Source of the DNA: Tenacibaculum finnmarkense
GTDB taxonomy: Bacteria; Bacteroidota; Bacteroidia; Flavobacteriales; Flavobacteriaceae
Length of the DNA: 64,000 nucleotides
NCBI RefSeq assembly: GCF_900239185.1
Contig: NZ_OENA01000053.1
Coordinates: 62,001-126,000 of the forward strand
Reading direction: 5' to 3'
Within the stretch, counting starts at the first letter, position 1, and every line of letters begins with the position of its first letter. This document shows positions 55,633 through 64,000 of the stretch, piece by piece. The translations under genes and the position numbers were made by a program. Below the pieces are notes generated by a model, which saw nothing but the letters and a program-made list of their open reading frames with translations, made no database searches and was not told where the DNA came from.

Positions 55633-55787
55633 AATAAAATCATACTTTAAATTTTCTCCTTTTTTTGATACATTTCAATTAAAGTATTAAAAATTAATGT
55701 ATTAAATTAGCAGTCCTCCAAAAAAGATTGCTAATGTATTTAGGAAACTCAATAAAAATAGTTAAAACCAAAGTACCGTAGTAATAG

Positions 55788-55798
55788 TAATGACATTA
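55788..55798. promoter_or_regulatory. Possible operator upstream of umuD
   Basis: Perfect 11-base palindrome TAATGACATTA, 17 nt before the umuD ATG. A repressor site is possible; the sequence is not a known SOS box. Confidence 0.3.
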
Positions 55799-55815
55799 TT
55801 ATCATAAAATAACGT

Positions 55816-56253
55816 ATGAGTACATCAAAAGCATTAACTTTTTTAGCACCTAAAGAAATGAGTAAAAGTGAGGGAGCAATTTTTATAGATATGGGTATTT
55901 CAGCAGGGTTTCCATCGCCTGCCGATGATTTTAAAGAAACTCGTATTTCTTTAGATGAAGAGTTAATAAAAAATAAAGAGGCTACTTTTTTTGCTAAAGT
56001 AAGCGGGCAATCAATGATTGGCGCAGGTTTAGATGATAATGATTTATTAGTAATTGATAGAAGTATTGTACCAACAAATAATAAAATAGCCGTTTGTTTT
56101 TTAGATGGAGAATTTACTGTAAAAAGATTAAGAGTTACCAAAGATGAAATTTGGCTACAACCCGAAAATCCTGATTATCCTGTGATAAATATTACGGAAG
56201 AAAATAATTTTATTATTTGGGGGATTGTAACGAGTGTGATAAAAAAGGTTTAA
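55816..56253 (+). CDS. umuD: UmuD-like S24 self-cleaving protein (orphan)
   Basis: A 145-residue protein of the LexA/UmuD S24 family. The Ala30-Gly31 cleavage site in AGFPSP, catalytic Ser66 in SGQSM and Lys103 in DGEFTVKRL have the 37-residue Ser-Lys spacing of E. coli UmuD. It has no HTH, so it is not LexA. After RecA-stimulated cleavage UmuD' normally joins UmuC as DNA polymerase V, but no umuC follows; the next feature is a terminator and a convergent gene. Confidence 0.93.
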   Translation: MSTSKALTFLAPKEMSKSEGAIFIDMGISAGFPSPADDFKETRISLDEELIKNKEATFFAKVSGQSMIGAGLDDNDLLVIDRSIVPTNNKIAVCFLDGEFTVKRLRVTKDEIWLQPENPDYPVINITEENNFIIWGIVTSVIKKV

Positions 56254-56284
56254 AAAAAAATCCAGCAAATTTGCTGGATTTTTC
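56254..56284. terminator. Bidirectional terminator between umuD and bacilliredoxin gene
   Basis: AATCCAGC / GCTGGATT stem with flanking A and T runs. Confidence 0.85.
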
Positions 56285-56305
56285 TTTTATAGTATAAATT
56301 GCTGA

Positions 56306-56716
56306 CTAGCAAAATTCATCGTACGCTGCTGCTAAATTCTGAGCAATCGCTTGAGCTGAATGACCTTCAATATGGTGACGCTCTAAAATGTGTACTAAAC
56401 TACCGTCTTTAAATAAAGCAATAGCAGGAGATGATGGAGGAAAAGGAATCATCAATTCTCTAGCTCTAGCAGTAGATTCTTTTTCTACACCTGCAAAAAC
56501 AGTGGTTAAGTTTGTAGGTGTTTTTTCTGCGCCTAAAGAAGCAATAGCTCCTGGTCTTGCAGTACCTGCTGCACAACCGCAAACAGAGTTTACCATTACT
56601 AAAGTTGTTCCTTCTTTTGCTAATGCAGTATCAACATCTTGAGCAGTATATAAAGCGTCAAAACCAGCATCGATTAATTGATCACGCATCGGTTTTACTA
56701 ATTCTTCTGGGTACAT
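56306..56716 (-). CDS. BrxA/BrxB family bacilliredoxin
   Basis: A 136-residue thioredoxin-like protein with the CGC redox motif (Cys46 and Cys48 in SVCGCAAGTARPG). In Firmicutes, BrxA/BrxB remove bacillithiol from oxidised proteins. The family is also widespread in Bacteroidetes, where its thiol partner is less clear. MYPEELVKPMRDQL and ERHHIEGHSAQ are family segments. It has a full promoter at 56742. Confidence 0.92.
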   Translation of the reverse strand: MYPEELVKPMRDQLIDAGFDALYTAQDVDTALAKEGTTLVMVNSVCGCAAGTARPGAIASLGAEKTPTNLTTVFAGVEKESTARARELMIPFPPSSPAIALFKDGSLVHILERHHIEGHSAQAIAQNLAAAYDEFC

Positions 56717-56741
56717 ATTTTTTGTGTTAAATAGTTCATTG

Positions 56742-56773
56742 CAAAGATACTTTATTTAAAAACAAGAATCAAA
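56742..56773 (-). promoter_or_regulatory. Promoter of the bacilliredoxin gene
   Basis: On the minus strand: TTTG (56770-56773), 20 nt spacer, TATCTTTG (56742-56749). Both boxes and spacing fit the Bacteroidetes consensus. Confidence 0.7.
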
Positions 56774-56810
56774 CCAAAACAATTGATGCTTTTTTAGAGG
56801 TATTTTATTT

Positions 56811-56900
56811 TAGCCCCGATTGAAGCAATTGTTTGAGCTCTTTTTTGTTTTTTTCTTCAAAAAATAAAAAAAGCGAGTGCGCAAAGCGGGAAATAGCTTC
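56811..56900 (+). repeat. Family 1 hairpin repeat, copy F
   Basis: TAGCCCCGATTG left flank and GCGAGTGCGCAAAGCGGGAAA right flank. The apical stem is long, TTTTTTGTTTTTT / AAAAAATAAAAAA with a G-U in the middle. It lies between the divergent bacilliredoxin and TerB-DnaJ genes. Confidence 0.85.
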
Positions 56901-56993
56901 AAAATATCTTTATTATTATTTAAAAAGAAATAATTATTTAAAAATGGTATTAATAGAATAGTATATTTACATCTTTTAAAAATAAAAAATAAA

Positions 56994-57752
56994 ATGGGAA
57001 AGTTCGCAAAATGGCTCGGTGCTGGAGTAGGGTTTACAATGGGAGGTCCAATTGGGGCAATTATAGGATTTGCCGTAGGGCGTTTTATTGATGGGCTTTC
57101 TAAAGATGATCTTACCAAAGAACAAGAGGAATATGAGCGCTATTCAGAATCAAAAGAAAAAAGAAAGGTTACTTCTGGCGATTTTGAAATCACCTTATTA
57201 ATTTTAGCATCGGTAGTTATTAAAGCTGATGGAAAAATCGATCAACGAGAATTAGATTTTGTACGATTACATTTTGTAGAAATGTACGGGAAAGAGCGTG
57301 CAAATAATGCGTTTAAATTGTTTAGCGGCATTATTAAAAAAGAAATATCGACTCGTCAGATTTGTATGCAAATCCGTCAACACATGACGCATTCTTCTCG
57401 TTTGCAATTGCTACATTTTTTATTCGGAATTTCCAAAGCAGATGGACAAGTAACAGCACTTGAAGAACAAGAAATAAAGAAAATTGCAGGATATTTATAT
57501 ATCAATGAACATGATTATGTATCAATAAAAGCCATGTTTTATGAAGAGGTTGATAGCGCCTATAAAATTTTAGAAATCACAAAACAAGCTACCGATAACG
57601 AACTTAAAAAAGCGTATCGAAAAATGGCTAAAAAATACCATCCTGATAAATTAGAAGGTTTAGGAGCGGCTCATAAAGAAGGAGCGAATCAGAAATTTCA
57701 GCAAATTCAAGGAGCTTACGAACAGATAAAAAAAGAAAGAGGACTTTCTTAA
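56994..57752 (+). CDS. TerB-DnaJ co-chaperone (DjlA-like)
   Basis: A 252-residue protein. Residues 1-35 are a Gly-rich hydrophobic segment (GAGVGFTMGGPIGAIIGFAVGRFID) like the membrane helix of DjlA. Residues 55-165 are a TerB-like helical domain. Residues 185-252 are a J domain with HPD at 216-218. It probably recruits DnaK to the membrane. Monocistronic. Confidence 0.92.
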   Translation: MGKFAKWLGAGVGFTMGGPIGAIIGFAVGRFIDGLSKDDLTKEQEEYERYSESKEKRKVTSGDFEITLLILASVVIKADGKIDQRELDFVRLHFVEMYGKERANNAFKLFSGIIKKEISTRQICMQIRQHMTHSSRLQLLHFLFGISKADGQVTALEEQEIKKIAGYLYINEHDYVSIKAMFYEEVDSAYKILEITKQATDNELKKAYRKMAKKYHPDKLEGLGAAHKEGANQKFQQIQGAYEQIKKERGLS

Positions 57753-57770
57753 TAAAGAAGCCTAAATTAG

Positions 57771-57809
57771 AAAGCCTTTAATTAACTTATTTAATTAAAG
57801 GCTTTTTTT
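57771..57809 (+). terminator. Terminator of the TerB-DnaJ gene
   Basis: AAAGCCTTTAATTAA / TTAATTAAAGGCTTT stem with seven T. Confidence 0.88.
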
Positions 57810-57875
57810 AAGCGTCAACTACTACAATTACAAGAAAATACGTAATTTCGCGAAATCAATAAATATAAAGAAAAA

Positions 57876-60800
57876 ATGAGTACGAAGTTTACTGAATACA
57901 AAGGGCTTAACTTGCCAAATGTTGCTGATGAAATATTAAATTATTGGAAAGAAAACAACATTTTTGAAAAAAGTATAACTACGCGTGATGATAATAAACC
58001 GTTTATCTTTTTCGAAGGACCCCCTTCGGCAAATGGTTTACCTGGTATTCATCATGCAATGGGACGTACCATTAAAGATATTTTTTGCCGTTATAAAACT
58101 TTAAAAGGATTTCAGGTAAAGCGTAAAGCTGGTTGGGATACCCATGGTTTACCTGTTGAATTAGGTGTTGAAAAAGAGTTAGGTATTACCAAAGAAGATA
58201 TCGGAACTAAAATTACGATAGAAGAGTACAATATTGCTTGTAAAAAAGCAGTAATGAAATATACTGATATCTGGAATACGCTTACCGAAAAAATGGGATA
58301 TTGGGTAGATATGGAAGATCCGTATGTTACTTATAAACCAAAATACATGGAAACTGTTTGGTGGTTGTTAAAGCAAATCTATAACAAAGATTTGATGTAT
58401 AAAGGATATACAATTCAGCCATATTCACCAAAAGCAGGAACAGGTTTAAGTTCTCATGAGGTAAATCAGCCAGGAGCATATCAAGATGTTACCGATACAA
58501 CTGTCGTTGCTCAATTTAAAGCAATTACTGAAACGCTGCCTAGTGTTTTTCAAAATGGAAATGATGTTCATATTTTAGCTTGGACAACAACTCCTTGGAC
58601 ACTGCCAAGTAATACCGCTTTAACCGTTGGAAATAAAATTGAGTATGTTTTAGTAAAAACATTCAATCAATATACTTTTGAAGCTACACAAGTAGTTTTA
58701 GGAAAACCTTTACTTGCAAAACAATTTGCAGGAAAAAAGTTTAAAGCTGTTGAAAATGAAGCTGATTTAGCAACATATAAATCAGAAGATAAACAAATAC
58801 CTTATTTAGTAATTGCAGAATGTAAAGGTGTTGATTTAGTCGGTGCTAAATATGAGCAATTATTACCTTATGCGTTACCACACGATAACCCTGAAGAAGC
58901 TTTTAGAGTAATTTCTGGAGATTTTGTAACTACAGAAGATGGTACAGGAATCGTACATACCGCGCCAACTTTTGGAGCAGATGATGCTATTGTTTGTAAA
59001 GATGCAGGTGTGCCACCAATGTTGGTTAAGGATGAAAATGATAACTTAGTTCCTTTAGTTGATTTACAAGGTAAATTTACCAAGGAAATGGGTGAGTTTG
59101 CAGGAATGTACGTTAAAAATGAATATTATGCTGATGGAGAAGCTCCTGAGCGTTCAGTAGATGTACAAATTGCCATCAAATTAAAAGAAGAAAATAAAGC
59201 ATTTAAGGTTGAAAAATATGTCCATAGTTATCCACATTGTTGGAGAACTGATAAGCCTATTTTATATTATCCTTTAGATTCTTGGTTTATTAAAGTAACG
59301 GAAGTTAAAGACCGTATGCATTCTTTAAACGAAGAAATTAACTGGAAACCTGAATCAACAGGAACAGGTCGTTTTGGAAATTGGTTGAAAAATGCCAATG
59401 ATTGGAATTTATCTCGTTCTCGTTTTTGGGGAATTCCGTTGCCAGTTTGGAGAACAGAAGATGGTAAAGAAACTAAAATAGTAGGTTCTGTAGCTGAATT
59501 AAAAGAAGAAATGGCACTTGCTGTAAAAGCAGGCGTAATGACCGAAGATATTTTTGCTGATTTTGTATCAGGAGATATGTCTGATGAAAATTATGATACC
59601 GTTGATTTACATAAAAATGTAGTTGATAAAATTACATTGGTATCAGCTTCTGGCGAGCCAATGCAACGTGAATCTGATTTAATTGATGTTTGGTTCGATT
59701 CAGGTGCGATGCCGTATGCACAATGGCATTATCCTTTTGAAAATAAAGAATTAGTTGATAATGGTTGGAAAACTGCCGATTTTATCGCCGAAGGAGTGGA
59801 TCAAACTCGTGGATGGTTTTATACTTTACACGCTATTGCTACTATGGTTTTTGATGATAAAGCCTATAAAAATGTAGTTTCTAACGGATTAGTGTTAGAT
59901 AAAAACGGGCAGAAAATGTCGAAACGTTTAGGAAATGGAGTTGATCCGTTTACTACGTTAGATAAATATGGTCCTGATGCTACACGTTGGTACATGATTT
60001 CAAACGCAAATCCTTGGGATAATTTAAAGTTTGATTTAGATGGAATTACCGAAGTAAGTAGAAAGTTCTTTGGGACACTTTATAATACGTATTCGTTTTT
60101 TAGTTTATACGCTAATTTAGATAACTTCAATTATAGTGAAGCTGAGGTTCCGTTAGCTGAAAGACCAGAAATTGATCGTTGGGTTTTATCAGAATTAAAT
60201 ACGCTTGTTCAAAAAGTAGATGTTTTTTATGCTGAATATGAACCAACAAAAGCAACTAGAGCAATTTCTGATTTTGTACAAGATCATTTAAGTAACTGGT
60301 ATGTGCGTTTATGTAGAAGACGTTTTTGGAAGGGTGAATATGCACAAGATAAAATATCGGCATATCAAACTTTATATACCTGTATGCTTACGGTGGCTAA
60401 ATTGGCATCGCCAGTAGCGCCTTTCTTTATGGATAAATTATATAAAGATTTAACAAGTACTACAAATGGTGAAGGTTTTGAAAGTGTTCACTTAGCAGAA
60501 TTTCCTGTTTGTAATGAGGCTTTAATTGATAAATCATTAGAGCGTCAAATGGAAAACGCTCAAACAATATCTTCTCTAGTTTTGTCGTTAAGAGCTAAGG
60601 AAAAAATAAAAGTACGTCAGCCATTACAAAAAATAATGATTCCTGTTTCAGATGCGACTCAAAAAGCAGCAATTTTAGCGGTTGCCGATTTAATTAAATC
60701 GGAAGTAAACGTTAAAGAAATTGAGTTATTAGATGATGCTTCTGATATTTTAGTAAAACAAATTAAACCAAACTTTAAAGCACTTGGACCAAAATTTGGT

Positions 60801-61274
60801 AAAGACATGAAGTTAGTTGCGGGGAAAATTAAACAATTTACCCAAGACGATATCATCAAAATTGAAAAAGAAGGAAGTCTTTCTGTTGATGTTAACGGTA
60901 AAAATATCAGCTTAGAAACTGCGGATGTTGAAATTTCATCAAAAGATATTGAAGGTTGGTTAGTGGCAAATGCCGATGGTTTAACTGTAGCATTAGATGT
61001 TACTATAAACGAAGTTTTACGTAAAGAAGGAGTTGCTAGAGAATTAATTAACAGAATTCAAAACGGGCGTAAAGAAACAGGTTTAGAAGTTACTGATAAA
61101 ATTAAATTAAGCATCTTAAAAACGGCTGATTTAGAAGCGTCTGTAACTGAAAATGAAAGTTATATAAAAGCAGAAACATTAACAAATGAATTGATTTTTG
61201 TTGATGAACTAAATAATGGTATAGAAATTGAGTTTGATACCATAAAAAGTAGCATATTAATTGAAAAAGCATAA
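57876..61274 (+). CDS. ileS: Isoleucyl-tRNA synthetase (IleRS2 type) with GXHH signature
   Basis: Charges tRNA-Ile, 1132 residues. The Rossmann entry is GPPSANGLPGIHHAMGRT; the HIGH-type signature reads G57-I-H-H60 instead of HxGH, a form reported in some IleRS2 enzymes that strongly resist mupirocin. The second signature is KMSKRLGN. The editing domain (about 180-390) has AWTTTPWTLPSNTAL and GTGIVHTAPTFGADD. The long C-terminal anticodon region fits the IleRS2 class. The DksA-like gene follows by 3 bp. Confidence 0.97.
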   Translation: MSTKFTEYKGLNLPNVADEILNYWKENNIFEKSITTRDDNKPFIFFEGPPSANGLPGIHHAMGRTIKDIFCRYKTLKGFQVKRKAGWDTHGLPVELGVEKELGITKEDIGTKITIEEYNIACKKAVMKYTDIWNTLTEKMGYWVDMEDPYVTYKPKYMETVWWLLKQIYNKDLMYKGYTIQPYSPKAGTGLSSHEVNQPGAYQDVTDTTVVAQFKAITETLPSVFQNGNDVHILAWTTTPWTLPSNTALTVGNKIEYVLVKTFNQYTFEATQVVLGKPLLAKQFAGKKFKAVENEADLATYKSEDKQIPYLVIAECKGVDLVGAKYEQLLPYALPHDNPEEAFRVISGDFVTTEDGTGIVHTAPTFGADDAIVCKDAGVPPMLVKDENDNLVPLVDLQGKFTKEMGEFAGMYVKNEYYADGEAPERSVDVQIAIKLKEENKAFKVEKYVHSYPHCWRTDKPILYYPLDSWFIKVTEVKDRMHSLNEEINWKPESTGTGRFGNWLKNANDWNLSRSRFWGIPLPVWRTEDGKETKIVGSVAELKEEMALAVKAGVMTEDIFADFVSGDMSDENYDTVDLHKNVVDKITLVSASGEPMQRESDLIDVWFDSGAMPYAQWHYPFENKELVDNGWKTADFIAEGVDQTRGWFYTLHAIATMVFDDKAYKNVVSNGLVLDKNGQKMSKRLGNGVDPFTTLDKYGPDATRWYMISNANPWDNLKFDLDGITEVSRKFFGTLYNTYSFFSLYANLDNFNYSEAEVPLAERPEIDRWVLSELNTLVQKVDVFYAEYEPTKATRAISDFVQDHLSNWYVRLCRRRFWKGEYAQDKISAYQTLYTCMLTVAKLASPVAPFFMDKLYKDLTSTTNGEGFESVHLAEFPVCNEALIDKSLERQMENAQTISSLVLSLRAKEKIKVRQPLQKIMIPVSDATQKAAILAVADLIKSEVNVKEIELLDDASDILVKQIKPNFKALGPKFGKDMKLVAGKIKQFTQDDIIKIEKEGSLSVDVNGKNISLETADVEISSKDIEGWLVANADGLTVALDVTINEVLRKEGVARELINRIQNGRKETGLEVTDKIKLSILKTADLEASVTENESYIKAETLTNELIFVDELNNGIEIEFDTIKSSILIEKA

Positions 61275-61277
61275 GTT

Positions 61278-61655
61278 ATGAATGATCTTAATATAAGATA
61301 CTCCGATAGTGATTTACAGGAGTTTAAAGAAATTATTTCGAAAAAAATTAAGCATGCCGAAGAAGATTTACTATTAATACAATCTTCTTACAAAAATGGT
61401 TCTGACAATGGTACAGAAGACACTTCTCCAACCTTTAAATCGTTTGAAGAAGGGTCAGATACCATGGCTAAAGAAGCAAATATGCAGTTGGCAATTCGTC
61501 AAGAAAAATTTCTTCGCGATTTGAAAAATGCTTTAATCCGTATTCAAAATAAAACATACGGAGTTTGTAGAGTTACAGGTAAGTTAATTCAAAAAGAACG
61601 CTTAAAATTAGTGCCGCATGCAACCTTAAGTATTGCTGCAAAACGTAAACAATAA
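61278..61655 (+). CDS. TraR/DksA family regulator lacking the zinc site
   Basis: A 125-residue DksA-like protein acting on RNA polymerase with ppGpp in relatives. The N-terminal half is a helical hairpin (KEIISKKIKHAEEDLLLIQ ... FLRDLKNALIRIQ), and the C-terminal knuckle reads YGVCRVTGKLIQKERLKLVPHAT. Only Cys97 of the expected four cysteines is present (Thr100 and later positions replaced), so zinc is unlikely to be bound. It is co-transcribed with ileS. Confidence 0.88.
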   Translation: MNDLNIRYSDSDLQEFKEIISKKIKHAEEDLLLIQSSYKNGSDNGTEDTSPTFKSFEEGSDTMAKEANMQLAIRQEKFLRDLKNALIRIQNKTYGVCRVTGKLIQKERLKLVPHATLSIAAKRKQ

Positions 61656-61683
61656 TTAATAGAATAACAACGTAATTACACTT

Positions 61684-61725
61684 AAAAAGCTGTTTAATAC
61701 CGTTATGGTATTAAGCAGTTTTTTT
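61684..61725 (+). terminator. Terminator of ileS-dksA-like operon
   Basis: AAAGCTGTTTAATACC / GGTATTAAGCAGTTT stem with a run of T. Confidence 0.83.
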
Positions 61726-61757
61726 AAATATTTACCCTAATAATACCCCCTAAAATA

Positions 61758-63236
61758 ATGTCCCCAGAAAAAAACACCCCTAAAAAAGGTGCTATAAATT
61801 TTATTTATATGCACTTTATACTAGCATGCTTATGTATTACAAGCAATAGCTTTAGCCAAACAGATTTAGATTCCGATAACGATGGTATTTTAGACTCCGA
61901 AGAATGTGGGTTTAATATCTGCGCTCAGCCAATTATAAATGGTGGTTTTGAAAAACCAATTAGATCGGCATCTACTTATAATTTTATTAAAGAAGATCAG
62001 GTTCCTGGTTGGGAAACTACTGCATTAGATGATAAAATTGAAATTTGGCGTGGTCCTTTAGAAGGCGTAAATGCTGCAGAAGGAAATCAATTTGCAGAAC
62101 TAAATGCGAATAAAGTATCAACTTTATTTCAAAAATTATGTTTAACTCCAGGTACTAAAGTGTCTTGGTCTGTTAAACATAGAGGTAGAAGAGGTGTCGA
62201 TGTTGCTGAGGTTAGAATAGGCGCTTCATTAAGTACTTTAATATTACAAGAAACCATGTCTGACGATAAATGGGCTTGGGGTACTTATGATGGTGAATAT
62301 ACCGTGCCTTCAAATCAAACTGAAACTATATTTGCTTTTAAATCGGTATCAAGTACAGGTGGAGATGATTCAGTAGGTAATTTAATTGACGATGTTCAGG
62401 TTATCGTGCTTTCAAGCCCACCTTGTAGAGATACTGATAATGATGGAATACCAAATAATTTAGATTTAGACTCAGATGGCGATGGTTGTTTTGATGTTCT
62501 TGAAGCTGGTTTTTCAGACCCCGATAATGACGGTATTTTAGGTACAGGAACACCCCAAGAAGATGCCAATGGTTTGGTAACATCAGCACCCGATGGTTAC
62601 ACAACACCTGCTAATTTAGACAGTAATACGGTTAATGATTATCTGCAAGATATTCCTGTTATCGTTTTTAATAAAAAACTTAAAAACACTAGTGTTAAAA
62701 TTGGTGAAACCGCAAGTTTTAGCTTTTCACGTAATATAAATCAAGTAAGTATTCAATGGCAAGTAAGTGAAGATAATGGAAATTCATGGAACACTTTAAC
62801 AGATGATTTAACCTATTCAGGAACCAATACAACTCATTTATCAATAGCAAACGTAGCGGCAAGTTTTTCAGGGAATTTATACAGAGTACTTGTAAGTCCT
62901 AAGGCAAATATTTGTGCGAAACCCAACACGTCAAAAGCTACGTTATTGGTAGCAATACCAACAAAACCGATTAGTATATCAGATGGTTTTTCGCCAAATA
63001 ATGATGGTATAAACGATACTTTTTCTATTAAAAATTTAGATACTTATTTAAACCATAGTTTAGAGATATTTAATCGATATGGTTATTTGGTTTTTAAAGG
63101 GACTATAAACTCAAGCCCTTGGGATGGTACCGATACCAAAGGAAATGTATTGCCTACAGGTGTTTATTTCTATCGAATAAAACTAAATGAACCTGGTAGC
63201 GAATTATTACAAGGACGCATACATTTAAGAAAATAA
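61758..63236 (+). CDS. T9SS type B cargo protein with TSP3-like repeats
   Basis: A 492-residue secreted adhesin-like protein. Signal peptide ends near SNSFSQ; the ATG at 61758 gives a long n-region, and the ATG at 61809 (MHFILACLC) would be a neater start. Calcium-type DxDxDG repeats flank a carbohydrate-binding-like region (DLDSDNDGILDSEE, DTDNDGIP, DLDSDGDGCFD, SDPDNDGILG). The last 85 residues are a gliding-motility C-terminal domain (ISDGFSPNNDGINDTF ... PTGVYFYRIKL), the type B sorting signal of the type IX secretion system. The PorP/SprF gene follows. Confidence 0.93.
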   Translation: MSPEKNTPKKGAINFIYMHFILACLCITSNSFSQTDLDSDNDGILDSEECGFNICAQPIINGGFEKPIRSASTYNFIKEDQVPGWETTALDDKIEIWRGPLEGVNAAEGNQFAELNANKVSTLFQKLCLTPGTKVSWSVKHRGRRGVDVAEVRIGASLSTLILQETMSDDKWAWGTYDGEYTVPSNQTETIFAFKSVSSTGGDDSVGNLIDDVQVIVLSSPPCRDTDNDGIPNNLDLDSDGDGCFDVLEAGFSDPDNDGILGTGTPQEDANGLVTSAPDGYTTPANLDSNTVNDYLQDIPVIVFNKKLKNTSVKIGETASFSFSRNINQVSIQWQVSEDNGNSWNTLTDDLTYSGTNTTHLSIANVAASFSGNLYRVLVSPKANICAKPNTSKATLLVAIPTKPISISDGFSPNNDGINDTFSIKNLDTYLNHSLEIFNRYGYLVFKGTINSSPWDGTDTKGNVLPTGVYFYRIKLNEPGSELLQGRIHLRK

Positions 63237-63282
63237 GCAACACAACTTTAATAAATTTTCAATACAATTTTACGACACCACC

Positions 63283-64000
63283 ATGACTAAGAAATTATTT
63301 TTCATAATATTCTGTTGGGTAAGCTGTGCGGTAGCACAACAACGCCCTCAATTTTCACACTATATGTATAATTTAAGTATGCTAAACCCAGCATATTCTA
63401 ATGCCGATAAAAGCGTTGTTGAATTTGGTGCATTTTACCGAAATCAATGGAGCGGAATAACAGGTTCGCCTAAAACAGGGCTTCTTTTTGGGCATGGCGC
63501 CTTAAATAAAAATTTTGAAGGAGGTTTTTCAATTTTATATGATAATATTGGAAATGATATACAAACAACCAATGCTACCGTAGATTTATCGCATGTAATT
63601 AAATTGCAAAAAGAACTGCGTTTATCAGTGGGGATTAAAACAGGAATTTCATCGTATAAAGCAGCTTTTAATACTTTAACTTTAGCATCGGGCTTAGGAG
63701 GTACTGACCCTTTATTTAAAGAAAATATAAATATGGCAGACCTGGTGTTTGGCGCAGGATTATTTCTGTTTTCTAAAGAATTTTATATCGGACTATCAAG
63801 CCCTAACTTAATTAAAAGCGAACTTTATAAAAATACTTTACAAAGTGAAAGTCGCTTAGAAAACCATTATTATGCAACCGCTGGTTATGTACATGAAGTT
63901 CATCAAAATTTAAAAGTAAAACCCTCTATTTTAGTTTCTTATTTAGAAAACGCTCCTGTATCAGTAGATATAGCCGCCAATGTGTTAATAAACAATAAAC
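63283..64000 (+). CDS. PorP/SprF family T9SS membrane protein, 3'-truncated by window edge
   Basis: Read from the ATG at 63283 to the window end, 239 codons without a stop. A signal peptide (MTKKLFFIIFCWVSCAVAQ) is followed by the family opening QRPQFSHYMYNLSMLNPAYSN and a barrel-like sequence with LSVGIKTGISSYKA. PorP/SprF proteins attach or help export cognate type B cargo; in Flavobacterium johnsoniae SprF serves the adhesin SprB. It lies 46 bp after the cargo gene, so the two form a secretion pair. Confidence 0.92.
   Translation, partial: MTKKLFFIIFCWVSCAVAQQRPQFSHYMYNLSMLNPAYSNADKSVVEFGAFYRNQWSGITGSPKTGLLFGHGALNKNFEGGFSILYDNIGNDIQTTNATVDLSHVIKLQKELRLSVGIKTGISSYKAAFNTLTLASGLGGTDPLFKENINMADLVFGAGLFLFSKEFYIGLSSPNLIKSELYKNTLQSESRLENHYYATAGYVHEVHQNLKVKPSILVSYLENAPVSVDIAANVLINNK

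Noticed and set aside
55788..55798. SOS box for umuD
   Set aside because: The palindrome resembles no LexA consensus I know; retained only as a low-confidence operator.
55816..56253. LexA rather than UmuD
   Set aside because: There is no N-terminal winged helix; the length (145) and the AGFPSP cleavage site fit UmuD.

Overview
The window is AT-rich chromosomal DNA from a member of the Flavobacteriaceae (Bacteroidetes), perhaps a marine Tenacibaculum- or Polaribacter-like organism; the genus is a guess. The evidence is a T9SS type B cargo protein beside a PorP/SprF protein, a CarboxypepD-type TonB receptor, a putative Porin_10, MbnP and DUF4369-thioredoxin lipoprotein/exported families, DnaE with a fused exonuclease, and many copies of the Bacteroidetes -7 promoter box TAnnTTTG. 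I see no rRNA, tRNA, CRISPR array, transposase or prophage.

Layout. 1-449: truncated AAA ATPase. 612-2666: metG. 3123-6417: TonB receptor plus DUF4198 protein, probably metal or siderophore uptake. 6506-7902: LD-carboxypeptidase and YraN. 7970-10466: exported thioredoxin-like protein, a small unknown protein and CvpA. 10482-15215: dnaE and a small partner. 15473-16894: cold-shock protein, rpsP, rimM. 17484-21896: PhnA-like, NdpA, rnhB, porin. 22059-26542: NhaC, Lrp regulator, sugar aminotransferase and galE. 27165-33633: choice-of-anchor I lipoprotein, fabD, MscS channel, OppC-like permease, thioesterase, secreted nuclease. 33790-36228: PIF1-type helicase with RecQ-like tail. 36514-40399: sufABCD. 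40540-44355: MbnP lipoprotein, thiL, BON-LysM protein, EamA transporter. 44388-49134: yicC-gmk-nadD, then M23 peptidase and GH3-like protein. 49220-51763: histidine kinase and LytTR response regulator. 52221-55365: ctpA, dCMP deaminase, HupE-like protein, Lrp regulator. 55816-57752: orphan umuD, bacilliredoxin, TerB-DnaJ protein. 57876-61655: ileS and a DksA-like protein. 61758-64000: T9SS type B protein and a truncated PorP/SprF protein.

Most genes are core housekeeping genes in short operons separated by strong hairpin terminators. The accessory signal lies between genes. Six copies of a roughly 90-bp hairpin repeat (family 1) keep fixed flanks, while the apical A/T stem changes sequence and stays self-complementary. 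Four copies of a 180-290 bp MITE-like repeat (family 2) have termini related to AGAGCCTGTTTAAA and appear to be modular: two kinds of left half are joined to one kind of right half. No mobilising enzyme is encoded here.

Protein-level points worth attention are an IleRS whose HIGH signature reads GIHH, a DnaE with a degenerate PHP site and a fused DEDDh exonuclease, a UmuD without UmuC, a suf operon without sufS at its end, a DksA-like protein missing three of four zinc cysteines, and several genes whose -7 box ends 2-5 nt before the start codon, suggesting leaderless mRNAs.
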